Assembly (NCBI GenBank): GCA_003213615.1
Contig: QCMQ01000005.1
Location: 1-64,000 of the forward strand
Source: Pelagibacteraceae bacterium AG-422-D23
Lineage (GTDB): Bacteria > Pseudomonadota > Alphaproteobacteria > Pelagibacterales > Pelagibacteraceae
Length of the DNA: 64,000 nucleotides
Direction of reading: 5' to 3'
Shown: positions 34,539 to 43,459 of the stretch, piece by piece
Position numbering within the stretch: the first letter of the stretch is position 1
Layout of the letters: each line of letters starts with the position of its first letter
Notes under the pieces: generated by a model
Database searches by the model: none
Told to the model about the DNA's origin: nothing
Seen by the model: the letters and a program-made list of their open reading frames with translations, nothing else
Made by a program: the position numbers and the translations under genes

Positions 34539-35142
34539 TATCTGTCAAACCTGCACCTGCCGCACCCTCTTTTAAACTGTCACTCTCTTCAACAAAAGTT
34601 TCTTCGGATAACTTGTATAAATTATTCCATTCATCGTCTGTAAAGTTATCTTCATTTTCAAGTAGATTGACCTCAATTTTATTTGCTATCTTTGGAAATT
34701 CTTGATCAATAAAATTTGAAATAATATTTACATTTAGATTTAATAACATTTTTTTTTCATCTATTTTTACATTAATTTTTTTTCCAATAATTTCTGATGA
34801 ACGACTTATGAATGAAATAAAAATTATTGGATAAGCAACATTTTTAAACTCAATTTTTTTTAAATTTTCTAAAACATTTATTTGATCTAAAAAACTAACA
34901 CCTAAAGTAATTGGACAGTAAGGATTATTTGATGAGGAATTATTTTCACTAATTAAATTTAAATTTTCAAATTTACTTTTATTTTTTTTATTTAAATATT
35001 CATTAAGGTGCTTAATACCCGGTAAACTTAATAGCTCTAACAATCTTATACTTTTTCCTGTTTCCTCGGAAACTCCCCAAGAATAACCTGCTGCCTTCGA
35101 AGCTCTTTTAACAGTAGTTTCAATTTCACTCAGTGATTTCAT
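34531..35142 (-). CDS. DUF3726 family protein
   Basis: A 203-residue protein of DUF3726, with the family start MKSLSEIETTVKRASKAAGYSWGVSEETGKSIRLLE, an SNNPYCPITLGVSFLDQ segment near residues 70-87, and a glycine-rich tail AAGAGLTDND. Function is unknown. Its ATG overlaps the stop of the 554-residue gene by one base (TAATG at 35142), so the two proteins likely act together. The tail overlaps the start of the CxxC small protein. Confidence 0.8.
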   Translation of the reverse strand: MKSLSEIETTVKRASKAAGYSWGVSEETGKSIRLLELLSLPGIKHLNEYLNKKNKSKFENLNLISENNSSSNNPYCPITLGVSFLDQINVLENLKKIEFKNVAYPIIFISFISRSSEIIGKKINVKIDEKKMLLNLNVNIISNFIDQEFPKIANKIEVNLLENEDNFTDDEWNNLYKLSEETFVEESDSLKEGAAGAGLTDND

Positions 35143-36806
35143 TAATAAATATTGGTTTTATATACCCACTGCTCGTCATAACTTTTTAACTCATTTGGAA
35201 GTGGAGCTCCTTGAAACATGCAAATTCTTAACCATTTGTCAGATCGTGGATCAAATTTTAATGCCCCAAAGAAAGACAATTTTAGTCTAAGCATATCAAT
35301 TGGCATTAAATCTTTACCAATTGTATTATCTTGTATTTCTGAATAAGGAAATTTTTCTACAATGAATGCCCTCCTCACGACATGTCTTAATTCAGAATTT
35401 GACGTTAAAAACTCAGCAATAGTTAAACTATTTTTTGAGACTAATAATTTGTCATAAAGTTTTTTTATATCTCTTGCTATTGCTAAAGGCTGTTCTAATT
35501 CTGATCCATACTCCTCAAAACGATCAGCTAATCTAGGTTCCTCTTTATTTTTTGAAATAAACCAAAAGTTTTTATTATTTTCTTTTTCTTCAAAATTAAT
35601 ATCTAAAATGTTTGGATACTTTGCTTCGATGATATTACGCAATTCTTCAACTTTTCTATGAGTTGGAATATTAAAATATTTTTCTTCATCTGAACTCATT
35701 TCTTTTACCAAAGGATTTACAATATTATTATAAGGTTCCATCATTATTGACACTATGTATTCAATACATTCTTCACAAGTATTATCTTCTAACCATTGAT
35801 AGATTTTGTTAAAAGGATATTCGCTCTCAAAATTAAAATCTTTATCTATAAAATTTAAGAATTTTTCAACATCCTTTAATAATGAAGAAATTTTTTTTTG
35901 CTGATATTCGCTATCAGTATTCCAGCTTGTAATGTTTTTTAGTGATTTTTTTACACAATCTAAAAATAAATCGCTATCTTGACTTTTTACATCCTTGATT
36001 TCTCTAATTTCTTTGAGTGCCCTTTCTCTACTTAAAATCCAATTATTTAGTAGAGTTGGGTGATTAACTATAAAAGGAGCCATACCTAGACCTGTAGAAT
36101 TACCAATTCCCAAGTTTTTACAAATATTATCATGTAATTTAACAGCTGTTTTTGGATTTTTATGATAAGCAACATGATTAACTTGATCAAAAGTAAATTG
36201 TCTTACCAAATAAACCAACATCATTTCTAATCTGAATGGACCATTAATTTCTTCACGATTTTTAATTCTAAATCGATCTGCAAGACCAAACTTACCAGAG
36301 CCATATACTGCCGTAGTTCTATATAAATAGCCTACTTTTGATAATAAGTTTAAATCTGGCTGTTGACCTTTGCTCAAACTTTCAACTACATGATTATAAA
36401 TTCTTACTGATTTGTTTGCTCTCGATAAAGTTAATTCTTTATAAGAAAGTCTACCTACTTCTTGTTTTGGAACTTCATTTTTTAATCTTTCAATATCTTT
36501 TTTTGTAGGAACTCCATCATGCAATGTAAAAGCTGCATCCCATTTTGTTGCAATGACTCTATCTGATCTTTCTTCATCTTTGATTTCATTTGCAAAACAA
36601 ACTAAAGAATAAACTCTTTTATTTTTTTTAAATGAATAAACAGCTTCTCCAAAACCATTTTTATTTAAATTAAATAAATCTCTTTTATACTCCCACTCTT
36701 TAAATTCATTAAGAAAACTTCTTAAAAAAGATAATTTTGATTGATGAAAAGATCCTAGCCTTGATAATTTCATTATCTTATTCGGGTCTCTTAATTCAAC
36801 TTTCAT
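35142..36806 (-). CDS. Conserved hypothetical protein, 554 residues
   Basis: A large soluble protein with no signal peptide or membrane segment and no motif I can name. Visible features are MKLSRLGSFHQSKLSFLRSF at residues 12-31, a charged helical body, LYRTTAVYGSGKFGLADR near 166-183 and STGLGMAPFIVNHP near 238-251. It is fixed in a cluster between the M19-like gene (2 bp away) and DUF3726 (one-base overlap). The tight arrangement suggests a shared pathway or complex. I do not assign a function. Confidence 0.75.
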   Translation of the reverse strand: MKVELRDPNKIMKLSRLGSFHQSKLSFLRSFLNEFKEWEYKRDLFNLNKNGFGEAVYSFKKNKRVYSLVCFANEIKDEERSDRVIATKWDAAFTLHDGVPTKKDIERLKNEVPKQEVGRLSYKELTLSRANKSVRIYNHVVESLSKGQQPDLNLLSKVGYLYRTTAVYGSGKFGLADRFRIKNREEINGPFRLEMMLVYLVRQFTFDQVNHVAYHKNPKTAVKLHDNICKNLGIGNSTGLGMAPFIVNHPTLLNNWILSRERALKEIREIKDVKSQDSDLFLDCVKKSLKNITSWNTDSEYQQKKISSLLKDVEKFLNFIDKDFNFESEYPFNKIYQWLEDNTCEECIEYIVSIMMEPYNNIVNPLVKEMSSDEEKYFNIPTHRKVEELRNIIEAKYPNILDINFEEKENNKNFWFISKNKEEPRLADRFEEYGSELEQPLAIARDIKKLYDKLLVSKNSLTIAEFLTSNSELRHVVRRAFIVEKFPYSEIQDNTIGKDLMPIDMLRLKLSFFGALKFDPRSDKWLRICMFQGAPLPNELKSYDEQWVYKTNIY

Positions 36807-36808
36807 AA

Positions 36809-37774
36809 TTAAATAGATTTATAAAAATTGTACCAGTTATTTCCAAGTATTCCATGTGTCTCGGTATCTGAAAAACCTACTTTTTTAAGACCTTTTTCAA
36901 TATTTGAAAACCCTCTTGCATCAAGAAACCAATCAGGTTGTTTTGGAAAACCTGGTTTATTTTTCGAACCTTCACCAAAATTTTTACTTTTAGACCAAGA
37001 ACCATTTCTCATCCATTCAACAACAGTATCTGGGTGATCTAAACAAAGATCTGATCCTATTCCTATTTTTTTTACATCCATTATTTCAGCTGTTTTTGCC
37101 ACCATTTCACAAAAACTATCTAGAGTACAATTTGTATTATCTTTTAAGTGATGAGGATATAATGACAAACCCAACATACCACCACTATCACTTAAAGTTT
37201 TCAATAAATCTGAAGATTTATTTCTTTTAGCTGGATGCCAAAAAGATGGATTTGCATGAGTAATTGCAATTGGCTTTTCACTTAATTCAATTGCATCTAG
37301 AGTACTTTTTTCTGCAGAATGTGACATGTCAACCACAAGGCCAACTCTATTCATTTCTCTTATAACTTCACGTCCAAAATTTGTAACTCCGCTATCTACT
37401 TTTTCATAACAACCTGTTGCTAGCAAAGATTGGTTATTATAAGTAAGTTGCATAAATCTACATCCTAATTCATAAACCTTTTCAACTAACTTTATATCAT
37501 CTTCAATTGGCGAACAATTTTGAAAACCAAAGAATATCGCAGTTTTGTTTTCTTTGTTAGCTTTATCAATATCGTGAAAATTCTTACCAGGAAAAATTAA
37601 ATCAGAGTTTTCATGAAATAATTTTTCCCATTTTTTTATTTCAAGTTGTAATTCATCAAAATCTTCATGGTAGACAATTGTAACATGGACAGCATCTAAT
37701 CCAGCAGATCTGTTGATCTCAAAGATTTTCCTAGACCAATTACAATATTGAAGATTATCGATTTTATAATTCAT
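36809..37774 (-). CDS. M19 membrane-dipeptidase-like protein with altered metal site
   Basis: About 321 residues from ATG 37774; an upstream TTG at 37795 is a less likely start. The fold is M19 (renal dipeptidase): VDMSHSAEKSTLDAI and AITHANPSFWHPAKRN keep two metal His residues, and IGIGSDLCLDHP keeps the Asp. The N-terminal HxD ligand pair is absent (DNLQYCNWS occupies that place) and the bridging Glu region reads FGFQNCSPIED, apparently Gln instead of Glu. The enzyme may therefore use one metal or do a different reaction. It is the first gene of the DUF3726 cluster. Confidence 0.75.
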   Translation of the reverse strand: MNYKIDNLQYCNWSRKIFEINRSAGLDAVHVTIVYHEDFDELQLEIKKWEKLFHENSDLIFPGKNFHDIDKANKENKTAIFFGFQNCSPIEDDIKLVEKVYELGCRFMQLTYNNQSLLATGCYEKVDSGVTNFGREVIREMNRVGLVVDMSHSAEKSTLDAIELSEKPIAITHANPSFWHPAKRNKSSDLLKTLSDSGGMLGLSLYPHHLKDNTNCTLDSFCEMVAKTAEIMDVKKIGIGSDLCLDHPDTVVEWMRNGSWSKSKNFGEGSKNKPGFPKQPDWFLDARGFSNIEKGLKKVGFSDTETHGILGNNWYNFYKSI

Positions 37775-37868
37775 AGTATGCTTAACTCTAATCAATATGT
37801 ATTTTAAATACTATTAATTTTATTGAAATTTTAAGTTAATTTTGAAATAAACAGATTGATCAATTTTC

Positions 37869-38360
37869 ATGAAAAAAAATAGTAAATTAAAAGTTTCAAT
37901 CATAATGGGAAGTCAATCTGACTATAAAGTAATGAAACTAGCGGAAAAAACCTTAAAAAAAATTGGAGTTTCATTTGAAACAAAAATTATATCTGCTCAC
38001 AGAACACCACAAAGAATGTATGAATATGCTGCAAAAGTTGAGCAAAATAATATAGGAGTAATAATTGCAGGTGCTGGAGGATCTGCTCATCTTCCAGGTA
38101 TGATATCAGCACTTACACATGTGCCGGTACTTGGTGTTCCTGTTGAAAGTAAAAAACTTAAAGGTTTGGATAGTTTGTTATCAATTGCACAAATGCCTAA
38201 AGGAATTCCTGTAGGAACGCTTGCTATAGGAGGGGATGGTGCTATTAATGCTGCTTTATTAGCTGCAGCAATAATTGCTAATAATAATTCAAATGTTCGA
38301 AAAAAACTTAAAAATTTTAGAACATCACAAACTAAATCTGTAAAGAAATCTCCAAAATAA
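37869..38360 (+). CDS. purE: 5-(carboxyamino)imidazole ribonucleotide mutase
   Basis: A 163-residue class I PurE that converts N5-CAIR to CAIR in purine synthesis. VSIIMGSQSDYKVM at residues 9-22, ISAHRTPQRM near 40-49 with the catalytic His, and GAGGSAHLPGM near 68-78 identify it, followed by GVPV and PVGTLAIG. The purK gene follows after one base. The Lys-rich tail is a lineage feature of AT-rich genomes. Confidence 0.95.
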   Translation: MKKNSKLKVSIIMGSQSDYKVMKLAEKTLKKIGVSFETKIISAHRTPQRMYEYAAKVEQNNIGVIIAGAGGSAHLPGMISALTHVPVLGVPVESKKLKGLDSLLSIAQMPKGIPVGTLAIGGDGAINAALLAAAIIANNNSNVRKKLKNFRTSQTKSVKKSPK

Positions 38361-38361
38361 A

Positions 38362-39408
38362 ATGTCAGAAATTACGCTTGGTATCATTGGGGGTGGTCAA
38401 CTTGGAAGTATGCTTGCAATAGCAGCTAAAAAAATAAATGTTAAAACTGTTGTTTTTTGTGATGATATAGATGCGCCAGCACAAAATTTTTGCAATCAAT
38501 TTATTACAGGAAGTTATGATAATAAAGAAAAAATATCAGAATTTATAAATCAAGTTGATTTGGTAACTTATGAATTTGAAAATATTCCATTTGAAACATT
38601 AAATGAAATAAACAAATTTAAATCTGTTTTGCCAAAGCCTTCCGTTAACAGATTAATTCAACATCGATTGGCTGAAAAAGATTTTGTTAATAAATTAAAT
38701 ATTAGAACAACCAGATATGTTTCAATCGAAAAAAAATCTGACATAGATGCTTTAGAAGATTTTTTGCCAGGAATATTAAAAACAACAACACTTGGTTATG
38801 ATGGGAAAGGTCAATATCCAATTAAATCAGGTGATGATCTTAATTCATTGAACATTGATTTTTCAAAAGGATATATTCTTGAAAAATTTGTAAAATTAAA
38901 AAAAGAGATTTCAATTATAATCACAAGATTTAGTAATAATAAATATGAAATTTATGAACCAATTGAAAATACGCATGAAGATCAAATTTTAAAATATTCA
39001 AAAATACCTGCTGACATTAATGAAAAGATTTTTAATCAATCTAAAGATTGGGCAATGTTAATTGCTGAAGAACTTAAATATGTAGGAACTTTATGTGTAG
39101 AATTTTTTATTGACAGAAATGATAATCTTTATGTTAATGAGATTGCCCCAAGGGTTCATAACTCAGGGCATCTAACAATAAATGCTTTTAATGTGAGTCA
39201 ATTTGAAAATCATATAAGAGCTGTCTGTGGTTTAGAACAAATTCCTTTAAAAAAAATATCTAATGCTAAAATGATGAATTTGCTTGGCGATCAAATTACT
39301 CATTATAGAAACATGCAAAAGTTTAATGATAACGAATTTTTCTTTGATTATTTAAAAAAAGATATAAAAGAAAAAAGAAAAATGGGTCATATCACAACTT
39401 TAGTATAA
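38362..39408 (+). CDS. purK: N5-carboxyaminoimidazole ribonucleotide synthase
   Basis: A 348-residue ATP-grasp enzyme that carboxylates AIR. It begins LGIIGGGQLGSML, has LKTTTLGYDGKGQYPI near residues 138-153, EKFVKLKKEIS, and the metal-binding YVNEIAPRVHNSGHLTINAF near 260-280. Normal length. It works with PurE encoded immediately upstream, and a GNAT gene begins directly at its stop. Confidence 0.95.
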   Translation: MSEITLGIIGGGQLGSMLAIAAKKINVKTVVFCDDIDAPAQNFCNQFITGSYDNKEKISEFINQVDLVTYEFENIPFETLNEINKFKSVLPKPSVNRLIQHRLAEKDFVNKLNIRTTRYVSIEKKSDIDALEDFLPGILKTTTLGYDGKGQYPIKSGDDLNSLNIDFSKGYILEKFVKLKKEISIIITRFSNNKYEIYEPIENTHEDQILKYSKIPADINEKIFNQSKDWAMLIAEELKYVGTLCVEFFIDRNDNLYVNEIAPRVHNSGHLTINAFNVSQFENHIRAVCGLEQIPLKKISNAKMMNLLGDQITHYRNMQKFNDNEFFFDYLKKDIKEKRKMGHITTLV

Positions 39409-39876
39409 ATGTTAAAATCAATAGAAGGTAATTTTGATAATCCAGAAGTTAATGAGCTTCTAACTAAACATTTTGTTGAGCTTAGAGCTGCTTCTCCAGA
39501 GGGAAGTGCTCATGTCCTAGATATTTCAGGTTTAAAAGTACCATCAATTAAATTTTGGAGTTTGTGGGATAATGAAAAACTAATCGGTTGTGGTGCTTTA
39601 AAATTTTTAGATAAAGAACATGGTGAATTTAAATCGATAAGAATTCAAGATAATTTTAGAAATCAAGGGCAAGGGATTAATGTAATTAATCATTTAATTA
39701 ATGAAGCTAAAAAGCTTAAAATAAAAAGATTAAGTATTGAAACAGGAGCAGGTGATTTTTTTATACCAGCAAGAAAACTTTTTAAAAAAACTGGTTTCAC
39801 AGTATGCGAACCTTTTGCACACTATAAAAAAGACATCAATTCTGTTTATTTAACTATGCTTATTGACGATATTTAA
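39409..39876 (+). CDS. GNAT-family N-acetyltransferase
   Basis: A 155-residue acetyltransferase (GNAT fold). The acetyl-CoA binding motif is RIQDNFRNQGQGINVINHLINEAK near residues 77-100, and LSIETGAGDFFIPARKLFKKTGF near 107-130 forms the next core strand and helix. It resembles YsnE/PhnO-type small-molecule acetyltransferases. Its ATG comes directly after the purK stop with no spacer, so it is cotranscribed with the purine genes. Acceptor unknown. Confidence 0.85.
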   Translation: MLKSIEGNFDNPEVNELLTKHFVELRAASPEGSAHVLDISGLKVPSIKFWSLWDNEKLIGCGALKFLDKEHGEFKSIRIQDNFRNQGQGINVINHLINEAKKLKIKRLSIETGAGDFFIPARKLFKKTGFTVCEPFAHYKKDINSVYLTMLIDDI

Positions 39877-39992
39877 AAATTATTTTTAATTATTGATCTA
39901 TTTTGTTGACAAAACCCAATAAAATCTAAAGAAATCCAATATTACTTAATTATAAGTAATAATTAAACATAACAAAAAGTAAGAAGAAAAAT

Positions 39993-40199
39993 ATGAGTCT
40001 ACAAGGTAAAGTAAAGTGGTTCAATCCAACCAAAGGTTTTGGTTTTATTGAAAGAGAAGATAAAGAAAAAGATGTGTTTGTACATGTTTCAGCGGTAAGA
40101 GATGCTGGTATGAACGGTTTAGATGAGGGTCAAGCTTTGACTTTCGATGTTGAAGATGGTCCCAAAGGTCCTTCAGCAGTTAACTTAAAAACTGCATAA
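39993..40199 (+). CDS. cspA: Cold-shock domain protein
   Basis: A 68-residue single cold-shock domain, an RNA/DNA-binding OB fold. The RNP1 motif KGFGFIE is at residues 14-20 and RNP2 is VFVHVSA at 29-35. A 116-bp untranslated leader precedes it, common for cold-shock genes whose mRNA folds regulate translation; TTGACA at 39906 may be part of the promoter. A long inverted repeat follows the stop. It acts as an RNA chaperone. Confidence 0.95.
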   Translation: MSLQGKVKWFNPTKGFGFIEREDKEKDVFVHVSAVRDAGMNGLDEGQALTFDVEDGPKGPSAVNLKTA

Positions 40200-40211
40200 T
40201 TTCACACTTCC

Positions 40212-40262
40212 TATTGGCTGAAAAATTTATTTAACTTTAAAAAATATATTATTCAGCCAATA
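40212..40262 (+). repeat. Inverted repeat downstream of the cold-shock gene
   Basis: TATTGGCTGAA (40212-40222) and TTCAGCCAATA (40252-40262) are perfectly complementary over 11 bases and enclose a 29-base AT-rich loop. It lies 12 bases after the cspA stop. It may stabilise the mRNA or act as a weak terminator; there is no clean T-run. Confidence 0.5.
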
Positions 40263-40339
40263 CATTATTTAATAACAATCTTTAAACACAATTATTAATT
40301 ATAGATTTAAAATAAAAAATTAATAAATTAATCAAAATT

Positions 40340-41086
40340 ATGATTGGAATTTTAGGTGGAATGGGAACTCAAGCAGGTCTTGATTTTTGTAACAAACTTG
40401 CAGTTTTAAATAGAGGAAAAATTGATCAAGAGTATCCATTATTTATACTTTATAATAAATCAAATATTCCTGGCCGACCTGAATCTATTGGCTCTCAAAC
40501 TAAAAATCTTTCAAACAAATCTACAAATAAAACAAGTAGAGTAAAATATACCAAAGTTTTAAAGAGTTTGCTTAAAGGTTGTAAACTTCTGGAAAAGAAT
40601 AAATGCAAATTTATAGTTATACCTTGTAATACAGCTCATTATTGGTTCGATGATCTACAAAATAAAATTAATATTCCTATAATCAATATGCCTAAAGAAG
40701 TTTTCAAATTTACAAAAAAAAAATGTAAGAAAAACTCCAAAGTTGGTCTCTTAGCAACCGAGGGTACTCTTAAAACTGGAGTTTATAAAAAATTTTTTGA
40801 AAAAGATTATCAATTAATAGAGCCATCTCAAAAAATACAAAAATTCTCAGTTAATAAAGCAATTAAATTAGTTAAAATGGGCAATGTAAAGACTGCAGCA
40901 AAAGCAATTAAACCTGCAATTGATTCCTTAATTAAAATGAAGTGTAAAAAAATTATATTAGGCTGTACAGAACTCCCTATTGCTATTTTTGCATTTAAAT
41001 CATTTAAAAATGTTAAATCCTCAAAAGTTTTCTTAGATCCTAACTTAATTTTGGCTCATTCAGCTATGGTTAAGCATAAAAACTAA
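40340..41086 (+). CDS. Aspartate/glutamate racemase family protein
   Basis: A 248-residue cofactor-independent racemase. The two catalytic cysteines are in IPCNTAHYWFDDL near residue 97 and LGCTELPIA near 214. It begins MIGILGGMGTQAGLDF, as in YgeA/RacX-type aspartate racemases. Normal length. Substrate may be Asp, Glu or another amino acid. The next gene starts four bases after its stop. Confidence 0.85.
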   Translation: MIGILGGMGTQAGLDFCNKLAVLNRGKIDQEYPLFILYNKSNIPGRPESIGSQTKNLSNKSTNKTSRVKYTKVLKSLLKGCKLLEKNKCKFIVIPCNTAHYWFDDLQNKINIPIINMPKEVFKFTKKKCKKNSKVGLLATEGTLKTGVYKKFFEKDYQLIEPSQKIQKFSVNKAIKLVKMGNVKTAAKAIKPAIDSLIKMKCKKIILGCTELPIAIFAFKSFKNVKSSKVFLDPNLILAHSAMVKHKN

Positions 41087-41089
41087 TTT

Positions 41090-41530
41090 ATGTCTAACAA
41101 GACTGAAAAGCCATATGTGTTGAGAGCTGCTGAATTTGTTTATTCAAATATAATAAAAATAAAAAAACAAAATCCTGAAATCAACAATATACAGGCATTT
41201 GAAATTTTTATGACTACTAAAGAATATGAAACTTTAAGTTCTGGAGAATTTCATAATAAATGGTTTTTAGAACTTAAGAAAAATAAATTTGTTGATACTG
41301 TTACCAAAAAAAAAATCAATGAAGAAACTTTAAGAATTTTGGAACTACAAAAAGACTCGATGGTAAAATTTTTACTAAAAATACCGAAACTTTATTATAC
41401 CAAAAGTCATTTTCCATTAGAAATATCACAAAGAGCTTTCGATCATTTATGGAGAGTTTGTGAGAGCTATGAAATGTGGTGCAAAGAAACTAAGCAAGAA
41501 AACTTGATAAATCTAAATATTATTGAGTAA
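41090..41530 (+). CDS. Hypothetical protein
   Basis: A 146-residue charged protein without signal peptide, membrane segment or motif I know. It contains RAAEFVYSNIIKIKKQNPEI near the start and SQRAFDHLWRVCESYEMWCKE near the end. It follows the racemase gene after three bases and overlaps the convergent hypothetical gene by 11 bp. Coding is supported by tight packing and normal residue use. Function unknown. Confidence 0.6.
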   Translation: MSNKTEKPYVLRAAEFVYSNIIKIKKQNPEINNIQAFEIFMTTKEYETLSSGEFHNKWFLELKKNKFVDTVTKKKINEETLRILELQKDSMVKFLLKIPKLYYTKSHFPLEISQRAFDHLWRVCESYEMWCKETKQENLINLNIIE

Positions 41531-41909
41531 TATCTTTTATATTAAGTATTGATCTAGTAACCTTTATTCGTTTTTTAAGTAATTTTTGTAAATTTTGATT
41601 ATCTAGTTTTTTTCTAGTCATTTTAATTCTTGTTTCAACTAATTGTCTTAAATCTTGGTCAAAAGAATTTTTTTCAATTTTTTTATCTATTTCCTCATTG
41701 ACTAAAGTTTCTTTAATTAAAGCAAAGGAATTTTTTCCAGTTTCTTTTTCTATATGTTTGTTGACTATAAATTGTGCGCTAGCTTTATAAATACTACCTG
41801 AAGTAATAGCTGTTACGCTTGGACCGACTAATGAAAGAATAGGTACAAAACCCGTCAAAAAGAAAAAAGACAGTGTAATTGTTAAAATTCTAAATAGTTT
41901 AAACCTCAT
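41520..41909 (-). CDS. Hypothetical protein with N-terminal membrane segment or signal peptide
   Basis: About 129 residues from ATG 41909; the open frame extends to 41960 but the sequence from MRFKLFRILTITLSFFFL looks like a natural signal or anchor start. The rest is Lys-rich and probably helical, with ETRIKMTRKKL and KRIKVTRSIL as two similar segments near the end. It is convergent with the previous gene. I do not recognise a domain; small envelope proteins of this type appear in SAR11-like genomes. Confidence 0.6.
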   Translation of the reverse strand: MRFKLFRILTITLSFFFLTGFVPILSLVGPSVTAITSGSIYKASAQFIVNKHIEKETGKNSFALIKETLVNEEIDKKIEKNSFDQDLRQLVETRIKMTRKKLDNQNLQKLLKKRIKVTRSILNIKDITQ

Positions 41910-42012
41910 AGCTGAATGATAGGTGATTTGATATTTCGTTTCTATATTTAATTTGTTCATTATAGGTATTGATTTATTTGATTTTACTTAATTTATTTGT
42001 TTATTGAATATA

Positions 42013-42861
42013 ATGATTAAAATTTTTCCTTTTATATTTATAATTCTATGGTCATCCGCTTTCATAACCACCAAACCAATTGTAGATAACAGTGATCCTT
42101 TTGCTGCTTTAGCTTTTAGATTTGCTATAGTTGCTTTCGGGTTTTTTTTATTTTCTATTTATTCAAAACAAAAAATTCTAATAAGCAAAAGATACTTTTT
42201 TGAATCTTTTTTTAGTGGTGTCTTATTTCATGGTTTTTATCTTGGTGGTGTCTTTTACTCAATTTCAATAGGCATGCCTACGGCAATAGCAGCGTTAATT
42301 GTAACCCTTCAACCAATTCTCACAAATGCATTAAGCGGTCCTATTTTAAATGAGAAAGTATCTGTAAAACAATGGATAGGTGTTTTGTTAGGATTTGCTG
42401 GAGCAGGACTTGTATTGGGTTTTGATGTTGGTTCAAAAATACCGGCCGCAGGATTGATCGCAACAATAATAGCTTTATTAGCAATTACATTTTCAACTTT
42501 ATGGCAAAAAAAATTAAGTAACAACTTACCATTGTCTGTAAGCAATATGAATCAAGCTATTGGTGGGTGTATATTTCATTTATTAATAATAATTTTATTT
42601 CATGATCCATATATTGATTTCTCACAAACTTTTATCATTGCAATGAGCCATCAAATATTTTTGGTGTCATTTGGTGCATTTACAATATTAATGTTTTTAA
42701 TAAAACATAACTCAGCAAGCAAAACTGTTTCTATATTTTTTTTAATTCCAGCAACATCTGCTTTTATGGCATGGCTTTTCTTAAATGAAAGTTTAACTAG
42801 ATTGGATCTAATTGGATTTCTGATTACTTCTATAGGTGTTTATATTGCAACAAGAGATTGA
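42013..42861 (+). CDS. EamA/DMT-family transporter
   Basis: A 282-residue ten-helix transporter made of two EamA domains. It starts MIKIFPFIFIILWSSAFITTKP, typical of the family, and the TAIAALIVTLQPILTNALSGPILNEK block near residues 86-111 and SVFFLIPATSAFMAWLFLNE-like block near 240-258 are the repeated signatures. ATG 42013 is preferred to an in-frame TTG nine bases earlier. Members export amino acids, purines or other metabolites; substrate unknown. Confidence 0.88.
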   Translation: MIKIFPFIFIILWSSAFITTKPIVDNSDPFAALAFRFAIVAFGFFLFSIYSKQKILISKRYFFESFFSGVLFHGFYLGGVFYSISIGMPTAIAALIVTLQPILTNALSGPILNEKVSVKQWIGVLLGFAGAGLVLGFDVGSKIPAAGLIATIIALLAITFSTLWQKKLSNNLPLSVSNMNQAIGGCIFHLLIIILFHDPYIDFSQTFIIAMSHQIFLVSFGAFTILMFLIKHNSASKTVSIFFLIPATSAFMAWLFLNESLTRLDLIGFLITSIGVYIATRD

Positions 42862-42871
42862 AAATTTAAGA

Positions 42872-43459
42872 TTACATAGATTCAAAACCAAACTCTAAAG
42901 ATGCATCTGTGATCGAATGATATAAAGATTCTCCAAAACTTCTTAGCGCAAATAACCTTACTTTATTTGGATTTTCACCCAACCTATCTACAGTAAAAGC
43001 TATTCCATTATAAGTTGAGTTAATTGAATTATTGTTTTCTAGTGTATTAAAATTAAAAGGACATCCTTTTTTCAAAACTTCTATCGTATCATTTCCTTCG
43101 ATTTCTATAATAGCTCTTGAATGAGATAGATCTGTTACAGCAAAGTCTGTATCTTTAAATTTATCATCTACTTTTTTTATTATATCTTTTTTTGTTGATA
43201 CTAAAAGCCAGTTTTTTGGTCCATTCCACATAATCCTTGTAGTTTCATTAAACACTACAGTTAAAGGTTCATTTTTTAATTTTAAACCATCAATATCAAT
43301 ACCCTCAAATGACACTGAAGAATTTTTGTACTGAACTATTTGAACTATTAGTAAATTTTTGATTTCAGATATTTTAAGTATGTCATTCTCTTTTTTACCT
43401 TCATAGTCTCCAAATTGCCCTTTTGCATAAACATTTGATAAAGCTGAAATTAATTTCAT
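42872..43459 (-). CDS. soxG: Sarcosine oxidase gamma subunit
   Basis: A 195-residue SoxG subunit of heterotetrameric sarcosine oxidase. It has a partial GcvT-like fold with [13 protein letters not shown] near residue 73 and [15 protein letters not shown] near 107. Its ATG overlaps the soxA stop by four bases (ATGA). The gene order soxB, soxD, soxA, soxG is the standard operon. Sequence is diverged but position makes the call firm. Confidence 0.9.
   Translation of the reverse strand: MKLISALSNVYAKGQFGDYEGKKENDILKISEIKNLLIVQIVQYKNSSVSFEGIDIDGLKLKNEPLTVVFNETTRIMWNGPKNWLLVSTKKDIIKKVDDKFKDTDFAVTDLSHSRAIIEIEGNDTIEVLKKGCPFNFNTLENNNSINSTYNGIAFTVDRLGENPNKVRLFALRSFGESLYHSITDASLEFGFESM

Noticed and set aside
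39906-39934. Full sigma-70 promoter for cspA
   Set aside because: TTGACA at 39906 is good, but no convincing -10 box occurs at 16-18 bases; kept only as a remark in the cspA entry.
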